The notes under the pieces were generated by a model. The model ran no database searches, had not been told where the DNA came from, and worked only from the letters and a program-made list of their open reading frames with translations. A stretch of 64,000 bases of DNA from Taudactylus pleione. Taxonomy: Eukaryota; Chordata; Amphibia; Anura; Myobatrachidae. The position numbers and the translations under genes are program-made. Of this stretch, positions 12,630-23,594 are shown piece by piece. How positions within the stretch are numbered: position 1 is the stretch's first letter; the number at the start of each line of letters is the position of its first letter. Location: contig JAUIMM010000088.1 in NCBI GenBank assembly GCA_031769625.1, forward strand, positions 6,029,501 through 6,093,500, in the 5' to 3' direction.

Positions 12630-13067
12630 GTCTTTATTGCGGTTTCCTATTGGAGGACCTTTGCATTTAACTTTGTGCATCTGCTGATACTACTCTGGAC
12701 GTGCTTTTATTGGGAGGAAACACATCTGAGACTGCTCATCAGCCACCCTGTCCGTGCACCATGCACAGTGCTTACAGAAAGGAGACAGTCAGCACAACCT
12801 TACTGGATTCTCACTGCTTGCACCAAAACTGGCATTGGCTTATACAGGAGAGAGGCGGTCAGTATATGTTCATATATATTTCATTCTCTCTGGTTACTAT
12901 GTGACAGCTGCAATATTCACAAGTTATAAAATCTTGAGCGCTTGGAACTGCTGAACAGGTGCTGTTTCTAATCAGCTGCTATTCACGGCTCATATACACA
13001 GCACTATGAGGTTTTGTGTGAGCTTGGGTATACTGTCACAAACATCATAACAGGTGTCCTCACTGAC
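12630..13067. other. Unassigned intergenic DNA
   Basis: Short ORFs overlap in all three + frames and show no family motif. I see no splice-bounded exon. Confidence 0.4.
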
Positions 13068-13679
13068 TAAGGGACGTATTCAATTAGAGGCGTAAAGCCG
13101 CGATCAGAGAAAAGTTTTCACCGATGCATAGTTTTCGCCTGTTTTCATAGTATTGCCATACTCAATTCTAAGTAGTTTTTGCCTAGGGGAAAACTCCATA
13201 GGCAAAAACCGAAGAAGAAGTTTCTCCAGCAAATGGCAGGAGAAAAGAACTGCAAAATCCCTATTTTGGGGTACAAATATGGGGACTTGGTTCAGAACCC
13301 ATTGGACTTCCCCCTGGTATTTTGGGTTGAGACAGGTGTTTTTAGGATTGCAGGAGGCTGCAGCAGGTGTATTTTTTAGATTTTGTAAATCTTCACTTAA
13401 GAGACACCAAAATATACTAGTACCCAGGGGGTTAAAGTGGGCCGGAATGGGGAGGAACTGCGTTCCATCACTTCTATTTGGAGTTCCAGCTCCTCCAACC
13501 CACCTTAGCCTGGCGCTGCAGGGAGGCTCCATTTGCCGGGGACCCACTGAGATTTTGTTACCAGCGGGCGTTCGGCTCCCTCACCGCAGCGCTAGCCGGA
13601 AGCTGAAGCTCACACCTGAGCTACGGCTTCAGGCTCCCGCAGTGCACTATGGGAGAGATGTCCTGATGTCTCTCCCATA

Positions 13680-14197
13680 GGGGGCCATTCAGACCCGCTC
13701 GGGAGCGCAGGACGCTCGCAAGTGGGTCGATGTTCCCCCACTGCGCATGCGTGAGACCCGGCGAGCAACGAGGAATACGTTGCTCGGGGTCTCGCACCAA
13801 AGGGGGCGTGCTGTCGATGTTGATTGACAGCACGCCCCCTTTGGTGGGCGTGCCGGGGGCGTGCCTGCCAGACGGAGGCGTTCCCATGGGAATGCCTACC
13901 GTCTGAAGCCGGCCCCGCTATCATCACTAGTGATGTCAGTGGGAGCGATTTTGGCTCTGATAGAGCCAAAATCACTCCAGGGCTTGCGGCAGCGAGACCC
14001 TACCACAGGGTCTCCGTCGCAAGCCCGATGGTCGCGATGGTCGCGACCATCGTGACCATCATCATGGACGCTCGATATAGCTGTGGGTGGTCACCCACAG
14101 CTATGCGAGCGTCCAGGAGGACGCTCCATTTTCATGGAGGAGGGCCCTGATTCAGAGCGAGCACTCTGGTTAGAGCGTTCGGCTCTGAATCAGGCCC
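13680..14197. mobile_element. MITE, GC-rich GGGNC(T)CATTCAGACCCG group, copy 1 (nested)
   Basis: The termini GGGGGCCATTCAGACCCGC and GGCTCTGAATCAGGCCC are flanked by ATA on both sides. The interior contains long self-complementary arms, such as GGGGGCGTGCTGTC against GACAGCACGCCCCC around 13803-13850, which could form strong hairpins. Further copies lie at 17154, 37016, 40095 and 50153. Confidence 0.88.
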
Positions 14198-14279
14198 ATA
14201 GTTCCAAAGAGCGGCCAGCCGGACGGTAAGTATTTTGGGGGGGTTTTTTTGTGTAAAAGGCTTAATATTGGGGATATAA

Positions 14280-14815
14280 CTTCTGGGGCCACTACTACTG
14301 GGGGCACTTACTCGGTGGCATTACTGTTGGCAGCAGTACTACTGGGGGCATTACTTCTACAGGGGGCACTGAATAAGTGGCACTACTAATCCCCATCCCA
14401 GAATACGGGACAACTGTGGGCATTGCATAAGGGGCATTACCACTGTGGGCACTACCACTACTGGGGGAACTGCATAATGGGCACCACTACTGGGGGCACT
14501 ACATAAGAGGCACCTCTACTGGGGACACTGCATAAGGGTCACCACTACTGGGGTCACTGCATAAGGGGCACTACCACTACTGGGGCAACTGCATAAGGGG
14601 CACTACCACTACTGTGGGCACTGAATAAGGGGCACCGCTACAATGAGCATTGCATAAGGGGCACTACTGCTGTGGGCATTGTATAAGGGGCACTGCTACT
14701 GTGGGCATTATGTGTATTAGGGGCACAACTACTGTATGCATTGTGTATAAGGGGCACAAATGTGGGCATTGTGTGAAAGGGGCACTGCTGTGTGTCATAC
14801 ATGAATAAGACACAC
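14280..14815. repeat. Minisatellite, about 30-35-bp GGGGCACTACTACTGTGGGCATTGCATAA-type units
   Basis: At least a dozen diverged tandem units are built on GGGGCACTACT, ACTGTGGGCA and TTGCATAAGG. The array lies inside the MITE at 13071-15257, to the right of the nested copy. The minus-strand ORF through it is an artefact of the repeat. Confidence 0.85.
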
Positions 14816-15301
14816 TACTATGTGGTGTAATGTGAATCGGGTGAATCAAGATTGTGCTACTGTGTGGTGTAATTTTAATTGTGAATACTATTGTGTGACC
14901 ACATCCTTTTTTAAGACCACGTAATTTTTGGCACGCGCTGTCCCTTTTCTTAAAAAAAAGCAGAGGAGGGGATGAGTTCTACCACTTCCCTAGGATCACT
15001 TTAAGCACTGCTAGTAATACTCTTCTATATTGATTCCCAGGGTCACTTAGGCCTTTTATGGGGCACAGACTAATTTCCCCAAAATATGCTGTCCTATTTG
15101 CTAGTTTCACTATTCACTACATTCGCCTATCCACGTTTTCGCCTGTTTTGGAATTGAATACCACGAAAAACTGAGACGTGCATGGAGAAAACATCGCGTC
15201 CAAACAAGCGAATGAGGTGAAATCATCGCACTTTTCGCCTCTAATTGAATCCGGCCCTATGCCGGAATTGACTGGTGATAATACCACACTGAATGGTCTG
15301 T

Positions 15302-15817
15302 GGGCCTGATTCACTACGGATCGCTATTCTGCTTATACGCACACAACGCAGTTGTAATATCAGCAGTGATATTTAAATGTTTGCATTCCCATTGCGATCG
15401 AGGCCTGACATAAGGACGCCCACTTCCCCATACTCACATCCGTTTACTTAGCCAGCATAGAGAAACAATCGGTACATCAGACAGTTAATGAAGCCCAGAC
15501 CTTACTCAGGAATTACTTACTTCAGCGCACGCTATGAGGTTTCAGGCAGCATCTGGTATCGCAGTGGCTAGTTTATGCACAACCCTGCAATGCTGTTGAA
15601 ACGCACTGGCACTCCTGCGTTCACCCAACCACCCCCGTTACCACCCACAAACGGCACTTTCCTGTCAATCACTCTGTCATGCGTCTGCGTATCCTCTGCG
15701 ATCACTGTCCCGATTGCAGTTACTAGTTCGCGCACTGCGATGCATACGCATGCGCAGTACTCAACAATCGACCAATTGCGTGCGTATTGCAACTGCGTTC
15801 CTTGCTGAATAAGGCCC
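15302..15817. mobile_element. MITE, GGGCCTGATTCA group, copy 2
   Basis: Termini GGGCCTGATTCACTACGG and GCTGAATAAGGCCC; flanks TGT at 15299-15301 and TGT at 15818-15820. It lies only 44 bp beyond the end of the MITE at 13071-15257. Confidence 0.88.
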
Positions 15818-15859
15818 TGTGTACAGCATTCCTAAGACTATCTGATCTTTAGAATCTCT

Positions 15860-16072
15860 ATCTCATAAATTTCTACCGATACTTACCTCTACTGCTAAAC
15901 TGCATTTATTTATACTAGCTGGACAGGGCCGATGCGAGGTTTCTTGGCACCCTAACCAAACCTTCCCCCCCACCCCCAGACCCCTTAAAGTGACACTCCA
16001 CAGACATTTACCGGGACCCACAGGCAGGCTGCAGTGTAAGGAGGGATACAGGCAGGAGATTATATATGTACG

Positions 16073-16104
<32 letters not shown>

Positions 16105-16330
16105 TATACACACGCATACATATGGACCTGTGGATCTCAGGCAGCACTCACTCCAGAGAAAGCAGTCATGGGGACATCCAGGCAGGCTGCAGTGTAGGGG
16201 TAACACAGGCAGAAGATATATAGATGTATATGGAGATGGGATAAGAGAGAGGGGAAAGGAACTGGGGCAAGTCCCAGCCAGCACTCACCCAGGAGGAAGC
16301 AGACACTGGGACTCCCAGACAGACTAGCCA
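15860..16330. repeat. Two-copy tandem duplication with a (TA)n microsatellite
   Basis: A unit of about 160 bp is present twice: GGCAGGCTGCAGTGTAAGG at 16022 and GGCAGGCTGCAGTGTAGGG at 16182, each followed by an ACAGGCAG..AGAT block. A (TA)n tract with GTA interruptions lies at about 16073-16111 inside the first unit. Confidence 0.7.
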
Positions 16331-17015
16331 GGATGTTTATCACGATCTGGGCTCTCCTTAACCTGCTACCTCTGGCTCTGCTCATCCAGCATCACCACCC
16401 AGCCGTCTCTCACCCGGCAGCGGACACCCTCTTCCAGCATCAAAAAATGCAGGGGAGCTGCTCCCTCCTGCGCCCGGCACGACAGCACAGAGTTCAGGTG
16501 GGCTTTGATGGAGCCGCATACGCTGGTGGCTGAAGGACAGGCAGCAGACGCAGTCCTTCCTCGGAAGCAGCAAATGTGGCTGCTGTAAGCACCTGTTAGC
16601 TTCTGCCTCGTGAGTTCCCACAGACATCGCTTATATTCCATTGTTGCCCCCACCCCCTCCGGGCGCCCAACATGTACCTGCAGAAACTCCCCTGCACTCC
16701 CAAACGATATCTTGTATAAACTGTCCAATATGACAAATGATCTGACCAACGACTTGAATCTTGTTAATGAGATTGACACATCCTGCCTGCTGCAGGCAAG
16801 ATCTGAAGATGCGATGTATGACCCGCGGGGACACTCACGATTGGGACATATTTTACATGATTTGTTATTTCAATGCGTTGAAATCGGGCAAAATATTGTC
16901 TAATGTGTACGCACCTTTTCACCAATATCGTTCATACAACACATCGTCTAGTGTGTATGAGCCTTTATAGTGTGCTGGGTGCTAAGATGGTATATCTACA
17001 TCCGAAGGCCACCAT
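16331..17015. other. GC-richer segment, function unknown
   Basis: An open frame at 16333-16533 (+) begins with a hydrophobic stretch resembling a signal peptide (WALLNLLPLALL), while an overlapping minus ORF at 16366-16779 is Cys-rich. Neither matches a family I recognise and no supporting splice sites are obvious. The right part, 16860-16965, holds a TACACACTAGACGATAT-type MITE fragment. Confidence 0.3.
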
Positions 17016-17032
17016 CACTAAGCGTAACATTG

Positions 17033-18013
17033 AGGCTATCAATGCCATTTCATTATCTTCCCTGCTTGACTCGCTTCTCTTCCCTGTCCTCTCTCCTGCC
17101 CTGAACAAGCTGCTTCCCTATACAATGCCTCCCTTACTTCTGCTCTGGACTCTGGGCCTGACTCAGACCCGGTCGCAAGCGATGAGCGCGCGCAACCAGG
17201 TCGATGTTTGCCCGCTGGGTATGCGCATGACAGAGCCGGCTCCGTCGTGCGCATGCGCGAGACCCGGCTAGCGACGGGTGCTCCGTCGCTCTGGGTCTCG
17301 CACCAAAGGGGGCGAGCTGTCGATGGTGATTGACAGCTCGCCCCGTTTGGTAGGCGGGCAGGGGAGGTGGCTGGCCAAACGCATGCCATTTGGGGGTGGC
17401 CCCACTAACATCACCAGTGATGTCAGTGGGAGAGCTTCCGGCTCTATTAGAGTCAGAAGTTCTCTGGGGCTTGCGGCCATGAGACCCTACCACAAGGGTC
17501 TCGTCGCAAGCCCGATGGTTGCAATGGGAGGCCGCACAAAGAAAAAAAAACACCCAGATTCAGAGTGAGCGCTCTTTCAGAGCGTCCGTCTTTGAATCAG
17601 GGTCTCTGTTGCTCCGGCAATCACTACTCACCCTCGCAGATCCACACTACAACCCTGGCATTCCAAATGCACCAGATATCTGCAAAAGTGTTCAAGAACC
17701 CCCTGAGCGACAGTGGAGAAGATCACGCTCTAAGGCAGATTTTCTCCACTTCAAATTTATGCTCTCATCCTACAGTGTTGCCCTTTCCCTATCTAAACAG
17801 TCCTATTTCAAGAACCTCATTTCCTCCCAGTCCTCAAATCCCCAGCGTCTCTGTACCACCTTCAACTCCCTCCTCTGTCTAGCCCCTCCCGCCTCCCCTC
17901 CTAACTCACTGCCATTGACTTTGCTACCTACTTTACATCCAAAATCGATTCCTATACGTCAGGACATCACATCCCACCAGTCCCCCTGCTCTACACCTCC
18001 TTCTTTTCCCTGA
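17033..18013 (+). pseudogene. LINE pre-RT coding segment, split by MITE and frameshifted
   Basis: Before the MITE (17033-17153) the + strand encodes SLLDSLLFPVLSPALNKLLP-like sequence. After it (17605-18013) the frame resumes with ERQWRRSRSKADFLHFKFML and SYFKNLISSQSSNPQRL. These are typical of the linker between endonuclease and reverse transcriptase in L2-type LINEs. A stop and frame change near 18013 separates this part from the RT ORF. Confidence 0.75.
17154..17604. mobile_element. MITE, GC-rich ATTCAGACCCG group, copy 2, inside LINE
   Basis: Termini GGGCCTGACTCAGACCCGG and CTTTGAATCAGGGTC are flanked by TCT at 17151-17153 and 17605-17607. The same long complementary arms as in the other copies are present (GGGGGCGAGCTGTC/GACAGCTCGCCCC). 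LINE coding sequence lies on both sides, so this insertion is younger than the LINE. Confidence 0.92.
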
Positions 18014-18077
18014 TCACCCATCTCCATCCATTTCACCGACTCTGACAGCCTTCTCCCCTGTATCTGGAGAGGAAGTC

Positions 18078-19685
18078 ATGGCTCTCATCCGGTCCTACCC
18101 CTTTTCTACCTCCCCCCTTGACCCTATCCCTTCACGTCTCCTCCGCTACCTCTCTCCTTGTGCCTGTTCCCATCTTGCCCACCTCCTCAATCTCTCCCTC
18201 TCATCTGGCACTGTCCCTTCTACATTCAAACATGCGATAGTCTCTCCCATTCTTAAAAAACCTACCCTTGATCCCAACACTCTCTCCAACTACAGTCCCA
18301 TCTCTCTCTTTCCTTTTGCCTCCAAGCTCCTTGAGCGTGTTGTTTACAAATGCCTTACCACCTTTCTTTCCTCCCACTCCCTCCTTGATCCTTTTCAGTC
18401 TGGCTTCCATTCTCTCCACTCCACTGAAACTGCCCTCACAAAAGTCAGCAATGACCTCCTTGCTGCCAAATCCAAGGGCCACTACTCTCAGCTTATTCTC
18501 CTTGACCTCTCTGCTGCCTTCAACACTGTTGACCACCCTCTCCTACTGCAAATCCTTCACTCCCTTGGTTTACGTGACACTGCTCTCTCTTGGCTGTCGT
18601 CCTACCTCTCAGACCGGTCCTTCTCTGTCTCTTCTCATGACTCCTCTTCCCCACCACAGCCTCTTACAGTAGGTGTTCCCCAAGGTTCCGTTCTTGGACC
18701 TTTACTATTCTCCCTCTATACGTCCTCTCTAGGTGAACTCATCAGCTCTTTTGACCTCCATTACCATCTCTATGCTGATGATACTCAGATCTACCTTTCC
18801 TCCCCTGACCTCTCCCCCTCTCTCATCACTCGTATCTCCAACTGTCTCTCTGCTATTTCTTCCTGGATGTCCCAGCGATTTCTTAAACTTAATATGTCTA
18901 AGACTGAGCTGATCATTTTTCCACCCTCCAACATAACCTCACTTCCCACTATTTCTTTAACAATTGATGGCACAACTATCTCTTCTAGCCCCAAAGTGTG
19001 CTGTCTTGGAGTTATCCTGGACTCCTCCCTCTCCTACAAACCACATATACAGAGCCTCTCACAGTCCTGTCGCTTCCATCTCAAAAATATTTCCAAGATT
19101 AGACCCTTTCTCACCCAGGATGCCACCAAAACCCTCATACACTCACTGGTCATATCCAGATTGGACTACTGTAACCTTCTCCTATCTGGCCTCCCCAACT
19201 CCCATCTCTCTCCTCTCCAGTCTGTCCTCAATGCTGCTGCTCGACTCATCTTCCTCTCCAAATGCTCTACATCTGCCTCCCCTCTCCTACAAGCCCTCCA
19301 CTGGCTCCCCTTCCCTTTTAGAACCCAATTCACTGTTCTCACACTTGCTTACAAAGCTCTCACCCATTCCTCTCCCATTTACATCTCTGACCTCATCTAC
19401 CTCCACTCTCCTGGCTGCCCCCTTCGCTCAATCAATGCACGCCACCTCTCATGCCAACTGATTACTTCCTCCCACTCCCGCCTCCAAGATTTTGCCCGTG
19501 CTGCTCCCTACCTTTGGAACTCTCCCTATCAGACTCTCCTCCTCTTTACAATCTTTCAAACGGGCTCTCAAGACCCACTACTTCATCAAAGCCTTCCAGC
19601 TCCCATCCTAACTTGCTGCAACATGCTCCTTCCTCCGTTTACCCCATCTGTGTCACACCTGTTTGTCTGCCCCACCCCTTTATAA
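18078..19685 (+). CDS. LINE ORF2 reverse transcriptase (no endonuclease domain)
   Basis: This 535-codon open frame is the longest in the window with clear homology. It encodes a non-LTR reverse transcriptase that in active relatives copies LINE RNA at a nicked chromosomal target. Visible motifs are SPILKKP (about residue 56), FQSGF (106), [13 protein letters not shown] (141-153, first catalytic Asp), [13 protein letters not shown] (199-211) and YADD (232-235, catalytic pair). The C-terminal part has the [14 protein letters not shown] and LQALHWLP motifs usual in L2/CR1-type proteins. The first ATG lies inside the RT; upstream coding in another frame (17605-18013) shows a frameshift. The catalytic residues are intact, but without the endonuclease it is not expected to be autonomous. 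L2/Maui-like is my clade call. Confidence 0.88.
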   Translation: MALIRSYPFSTSPLDPIPSRLLRYLSPCACSHLAHLLNLSLSSGTVPSTFKHAIVSPILKKPTLDPNTLSNYSPISLFPFASKLLERVVYKCLTTFLSSHSLLDPFQSGFHSLHSTETALTKVSNDLLAAKSKGHYSQLILLDLSAAFNTVDHPLLLQILHSLGLRDTALSWLSSYLSDRSFSVSSHDSSSPPQPLTVGVPQGSVLGPLLFSLYTSSLGELISSFDLHYHLYADDTQIYLSSPDLSPSLITRISNCLSAISSWMSQRFLKLNMSKTELIIFPPSNITSLPTISLTIDGTTISSSPKVCCLGVILDSSLSYKPHIQSLSQSCRFHLKNISKIRPFLTQDATKTLIHSLVISRLDYCNLLLSGLPNSHLSPLQSVLNAAARLIFLSKCSTSASPLLQALHWLPFPFRTQFTVLTLAYKALTHSSPIYISDLIYLHSPGCPLRSINARHLSCQLITSSHSRLQDFARAAPYLWNSPYQTLLLFTIFQTGSQDPLLHQSLPAPILTCCNMLLPPFTPSVSHLFVCPTPL

Positions 19686-19967
19686 TGTAAGCTCTTATAA
19701 GCAGGGCCTCTTCCCTCTTGTGCTTTTCTTTACTTTACTTTCACCTACTTCTTACCCCCCACCAGGGCACCTAACACTTGGTTGCTTACGCTCTGTTGCA
19801 TATCTAGGTGTTGTGGTCACTTATGTATCAATGTATATTATCCATGTCCTTGTCCTATTTTTTACTGTGTCAATTGTCAAATTATTTGTTTATGTACTAT
19901 GTAAGGCGCTGCGGAACACTTGTGGCGCCATATAAATAAAGGATAATAATAATATATACCCTGGTTA

Positions 19968-22314
19968 GTGGTGCTATGTCCCCTTACACAAGCGGTGATG
20001 GTACAGGGTACTTGAAGTACTTGTAGGGCTCTGTATGGCTTACTAACGCTGGGAGTCAGAGAGGGAAAGTCCATAAGCATGTAACGCTAGGGAGGAAAGA
20101 CATGCCAGCAGGTTGCGCTATAGTGCATGTCGTAGGTCAGGCCTTCTGCTGAGCCGCAGCTCGTCCTAGGGACCATCGGCTCTACTATGTGGATTAAGGC
20201 ACTTCTCATCCAACAATGCTAACCCCCTGTTCTATGTGATAGTTGTACATGTCGGTGGTATTTATCAAGTCTTTACTGACATCTTTAAAATGTGTCTATA
20301 CGGGAGAGATGTGCCCTAGCTTAGCACCCATACTTTATATACATATTTCAGCATATCATGTGCCATCGTCTTTTCTAACATAACAGTTAGTGACTGGCAC
20401 AGAAGGCTGGCACTTAATGGAAAGCCACATGGTGACTACTTTTAGCCTATGGTGCTGGAAATAGGTAATTTGCATAGAATCGTTGAACTGGATGCTGTAT
20501 AGTATCACTTTGGTGCCCACAAACTCAGCAAAACCTTACGGAAACAAATGTCAAACAGTTTGTTTAATGTCACGATTTTCTTTGTGCTAATAATCACAGA
20601 TTGGAGCTTAACCTCTGGCCTGCATAGCAGAGATAGGAGCCAAGACTCATCAGTTTAATATTAGCTCATTAGTGCTTGATGCAACTTCTGCCAAAACTCT
20701 CATGAAAACAGCTGCAACTCTTCTAAGTTTGTTTTATCCTCGCCTCCTCTCTCTGTCGCCACTGATATGAGCATTTTATATATGTGCTTCAAAACAAATA
20801 AACATGGGTCCAATTAGGCTAGTTTAAAACATTTGAATTAGATTATTTAATTGGTTAAAGGGGAATAAACACCTAGTTTTACATTAATATTAAAACACTA
20901 CCGATGCATTAAACAAAATGGTATCAAACCTTGGGCACTGTACTGCACAGCTGCTGGGATAAAGTTGTGTACCAATTCACCCAATTGGTTTGGTATAAAC
21001 ATAGAACATAAAATACAACCTTATAATCCAACATATGTCCAATAATCCAATTGTGTGGGATAAATACATATATAGAAAGAGAAAAATAAAAAGGTACTAA
21101 TTATCAGTCCTTAAATTGAATAGATCACACCCCTGGTGTAATGATGGGGAATGGGTGAGAAAATCGTCCAAAGATTCAAAGGATGTCCAGCCTTCCAGAT
21201 GTAGACACCCCACACGTAACTTGATTGAAAACAGGTGCTCACATGTATGCTTACTTGTTATAAGCTCTGTAAATACATGTAGCAGTTTCTTTATATTCAC
21301 CTCTAATGTGTCCAATAAGGGAACTGTGTAAAGCCCCAAAAATAAAATATAAAATCACCAGAACTGTTGTGAAAAATTCAACAATTTATTTAAAATGTAA
21401 ACAACATATACACATACCCTATAGTGTATCCACATGTACTACCGGTGCATACCTAATTATCGTAATTATTAATTTTGTTCAATGACAAGGAGACAGCACC
21501 CCAGGTGCTCCCGATCTCTCAGGGCCGGCTCGGGCACGTTCTCTCTGTGCAGCCGCACAAATGCGCCAGGACAGCAACCACGGAACTCCAGAACCCCACA
21601 CTCCACCAACACTATGGAGTTATTGGTATATAAGATCAGGGAGAAGGAAGGTGCGGAGGGGGAGAGTAGTGGGAGTGTAGCACAGGACGGCACTGGGTGG
21701 CGAGAAACCTAGCTCCAGCCCTGCGATCACTCCCCATGTGTCCACTCAATTGTGTACAGTCTGATGTTCCCCAGTTAAGTTTCTGATATGGAAGTCGCCC
21801 TGGAAATGTTGCGCAGGTAGATTCCATAGGTGGTGGTGTGCCCTGTGCTCAGTCCGGCTCACCCCCAAATCAGCAGTGGCCCCAGGGACTCATGCTTGGA
21901 GGGTGGGAGGGACGGTGCACACAGGTGGGGGTTGGGTGGATGTAGCCCCAGCAGCATTCTGTAAACATCCAGATGGAAGAAGCTGATGGGGGGAACAGAT
22001 CCTGTGTGGCCGGCGCCGTGAAACAAACAGAAGAGACACAATAACAGCACTGAGCTCTGAGCGGCCCCTGCTCTGCCTCCCCAGGCACCAAGCACCGGAG
22101 CCAAGCAATGCAGACCTGCCGCGTAAACATTTCCCAGCACACCATGCAGTCGGCACCTTATGGAGTGCTTGGTGTACGCCGCGGCGGAGATTGTCAGCTG
22201 GCTGCAGGTGTGCGGGACACAAACGTCTCACAGGCCGGCCTTGTCTCTCCATAACTGGTTACATTAACACGCGGTTTCACAGTGTTAATTTTGACAAGGA
22301 TTTTAAATGTAGTT
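19968..22314. other. Unassigned intergenic DNA, GC-rich in its right part
   Basis: 20.0-21.45 kb is AT-rich with no gene seen. 21.47-22.25 kb is richer in G+C and CpG, with several short overlapping ORFs lacking family motifs. It could be a decayed repeat or an untranslated exon or promoter; nothing decides it. Confidence 0.35.
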
Positions 22315-22317
22315 TTA

Positions 22318-22485
22318 GGGGTATATTTACTAAAGTACGGGTATTTAGAAGTGGAGATGTTACCCACAGCAACCAATCTAATTCTAGCTATTATCTTCTA
22401 GGTGTTAGATGTTAAGTAGAATCTGATTGGTTGCTATGGGCAACATCTCCACTTCTAAAAATTCACACTTTACTAAATATACCCC
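22318..22485. mobile_element. Palindromic MITE, GGGGTATATTTACTAAA termini
   Basis: Nearly the whole 168 bp folds on itself: GGGGTATATTTACTAAAG, GTGGAGATGTT and CAACCAAT on the left pair with ATTGGTTG, AACATCTCCAC and TTTACTAAATATACCCC on the right. TTA flanks both sides (22315-22317 and 22486-22488). Confidence 0.88.
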
Positions 22486-22488
22486 TTA

Positions 22489-22936
22489 GTCTTAGTCACT
22501 TATTTTAAATTGTAGTTGGTTTAAAGTCACATTGTAGTCTCTTTTTTGCTTTGTTTTAGTTCAGATTTAGTCAGTGGACCGCAGTATTCATTTCAATGTT
22601 TTAGTCATAATTTTTGCAAACAGTTTAAAGATACTATAATGGATTTTACTGAAAAACTTTTCTCTACAATTCCCTTGAGTCGGCATACCTTTAACTATGT
22701 GATTAGTAATCTAGGCTCAATAGGCTGAGTGAGAATGTGTTATACAAATTAATCCCTTAACTTTGTTAGAACCAGTGTTAATTTTGCAAGGATTTTAAAT
22801 TTAGCTTTAGTCTTATGGTGCGTACACACCAGACGATATGGTCCCTGAGCGATATCGGCTAGCATGTCCCCGGCAGGGTGTGCTCAATGTCGTTCATGAC
22901 ATTGAGGTGTTTTAAAAATAACATTTCAATAGTACA
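22489..22936. other. Junction DNA at the broken 3' side of the provirus
   Basis: A TACACACCAGACGATAT-type MITE fragment lies at about 22811-22912. No copy of the LTR-like sequence of 31.2-32.0 kb is visible here, although a 3' LTR would be expected next to the env end at 22937. Confidence 0.5.
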
Positions 22937-23515
22937 TTAAATGATGGTATTTCCTAGCTCAGGGTTGTAATGCAGTTCTGTATTTACCTCGGTATTCATA
23001 CTGGCCACTATCATAATTTCATTCTTTCGTTTTACTCTATTTTTACATTTTCTACACTTCAACACAATAGGAACACACCGGACGCATATGCCAATTATTA
23101 TGATGACAATCAGTATAAGGATTAAGAATTTGCCTATGCTGGCGATCACTTCCTGGACCCATTCCCCTAGACCTGAGAACCATTTCACTGGGTTCAGCCA
23201 TGACACCCATCCTTCTATCTTCTCCCCTACTTCAGCCACTGAAGCGTTATGGTTCTTGCGAAATTCCCACTTTAGCTGCAGTATTTCATCCATCTTCCGG
23301 TCTATCACCTCCTTAGGGTCGCTGGTATCATTGGTGACATAGGTGCAACATTTTACTCCAAATTGGGTGGCCAATGTTACGCAATATCCTCCAGTAACAG
23401 CAGTTAAATAATTCAACACTAGCCTGTGTTGCACCAGTTCTTTCTTGTACGCTTGCAATTCTCTCCCTGTATACCTGAATGTGTCATCGTACATCTCGGT
23501 GATATTATCTATCAA
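22937..23515 (-). pseudogene. ERV envelope transmembrane subunit
   Basis: This 192-codon frame covers most of the membrane-anchored half of the envelope, the part that drives membrane fusion in active viruses. A heptad-like helix region spans about residues 15-40. A Cys at 45 is followed by CysCys at 56-57, giving ten residues between them rather than the six usual in gammaretroviruses. A second helical stretch lies at 65-95, a Trp-rich pre-membrane segment at 103-120, and a membrane span at about 130-145, with a basic cytoplasmic tail. The N-terminal fusion-peptide region is separated from this frame by a stop and frame change between 23515 and 23595. Confidence 0.85.
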
Positions 23516-23594
23516 TTTGGCAAATTTAATGTACCCCGAGCGATCCTGGTGGGGTCCAATGCGACTAGAACTTGAAAGCCAGTTGTCTCACTGA

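Larger units (their letters stand above)
13071..15257. mobile_element. MITE, ATTCAATT group, copy 2, carrying a nested MITE and a minisatellite
   Basis: The left end GGGACGTATTCAATTAGAGG pairs with the right end CCTCTAATTGAATCCGGCCC. The flanks are TAA (13068-13070) and TAT (15258-15260), so the duplication is imperfect. The element is longer than its relatives (about 0.8 kb) because another MITE sits at 13680-14197 and a minisatellite of about 0.5 kb follows. No transposase is visible. Confidence 0.75.
17025..19967 (+). mobile_element. L2-like LINE retrotransposon, 5'-truncated, interrupted by a MITE
   Basis: This non-LTR element runs from a pre-RT coding segment (about 17033-17153), through a MITE insertion, to a 3' tail GGCGCTGCGGAACACTTGTG...ATATAAATAAAGG followed by an ATAATAATAA microsatellite-like end (19903-19967). 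The short repeat tail instead of poly(A) fits the L2/CR1 clades. No endonuclease domain is present, so the copy is 5'-truncated. The TCT duplication around the MITE shows that the LINE was already in place when the MITE arrived. Confidence 0.88.

Noticed and set aside
16366..16779. Cys-rich minus ORF as a secreted cytokine-like gene (TAFA-like spacing considered)
   Set aside because: Only a loose resemblance in Cys and Gly spacing; order and spacing differ from the family and no splice sites support it.
18201..18536. Minus-strand ORF inside the LINE
   Set aside because: Antisense shadow of the RT frame with no family motif.
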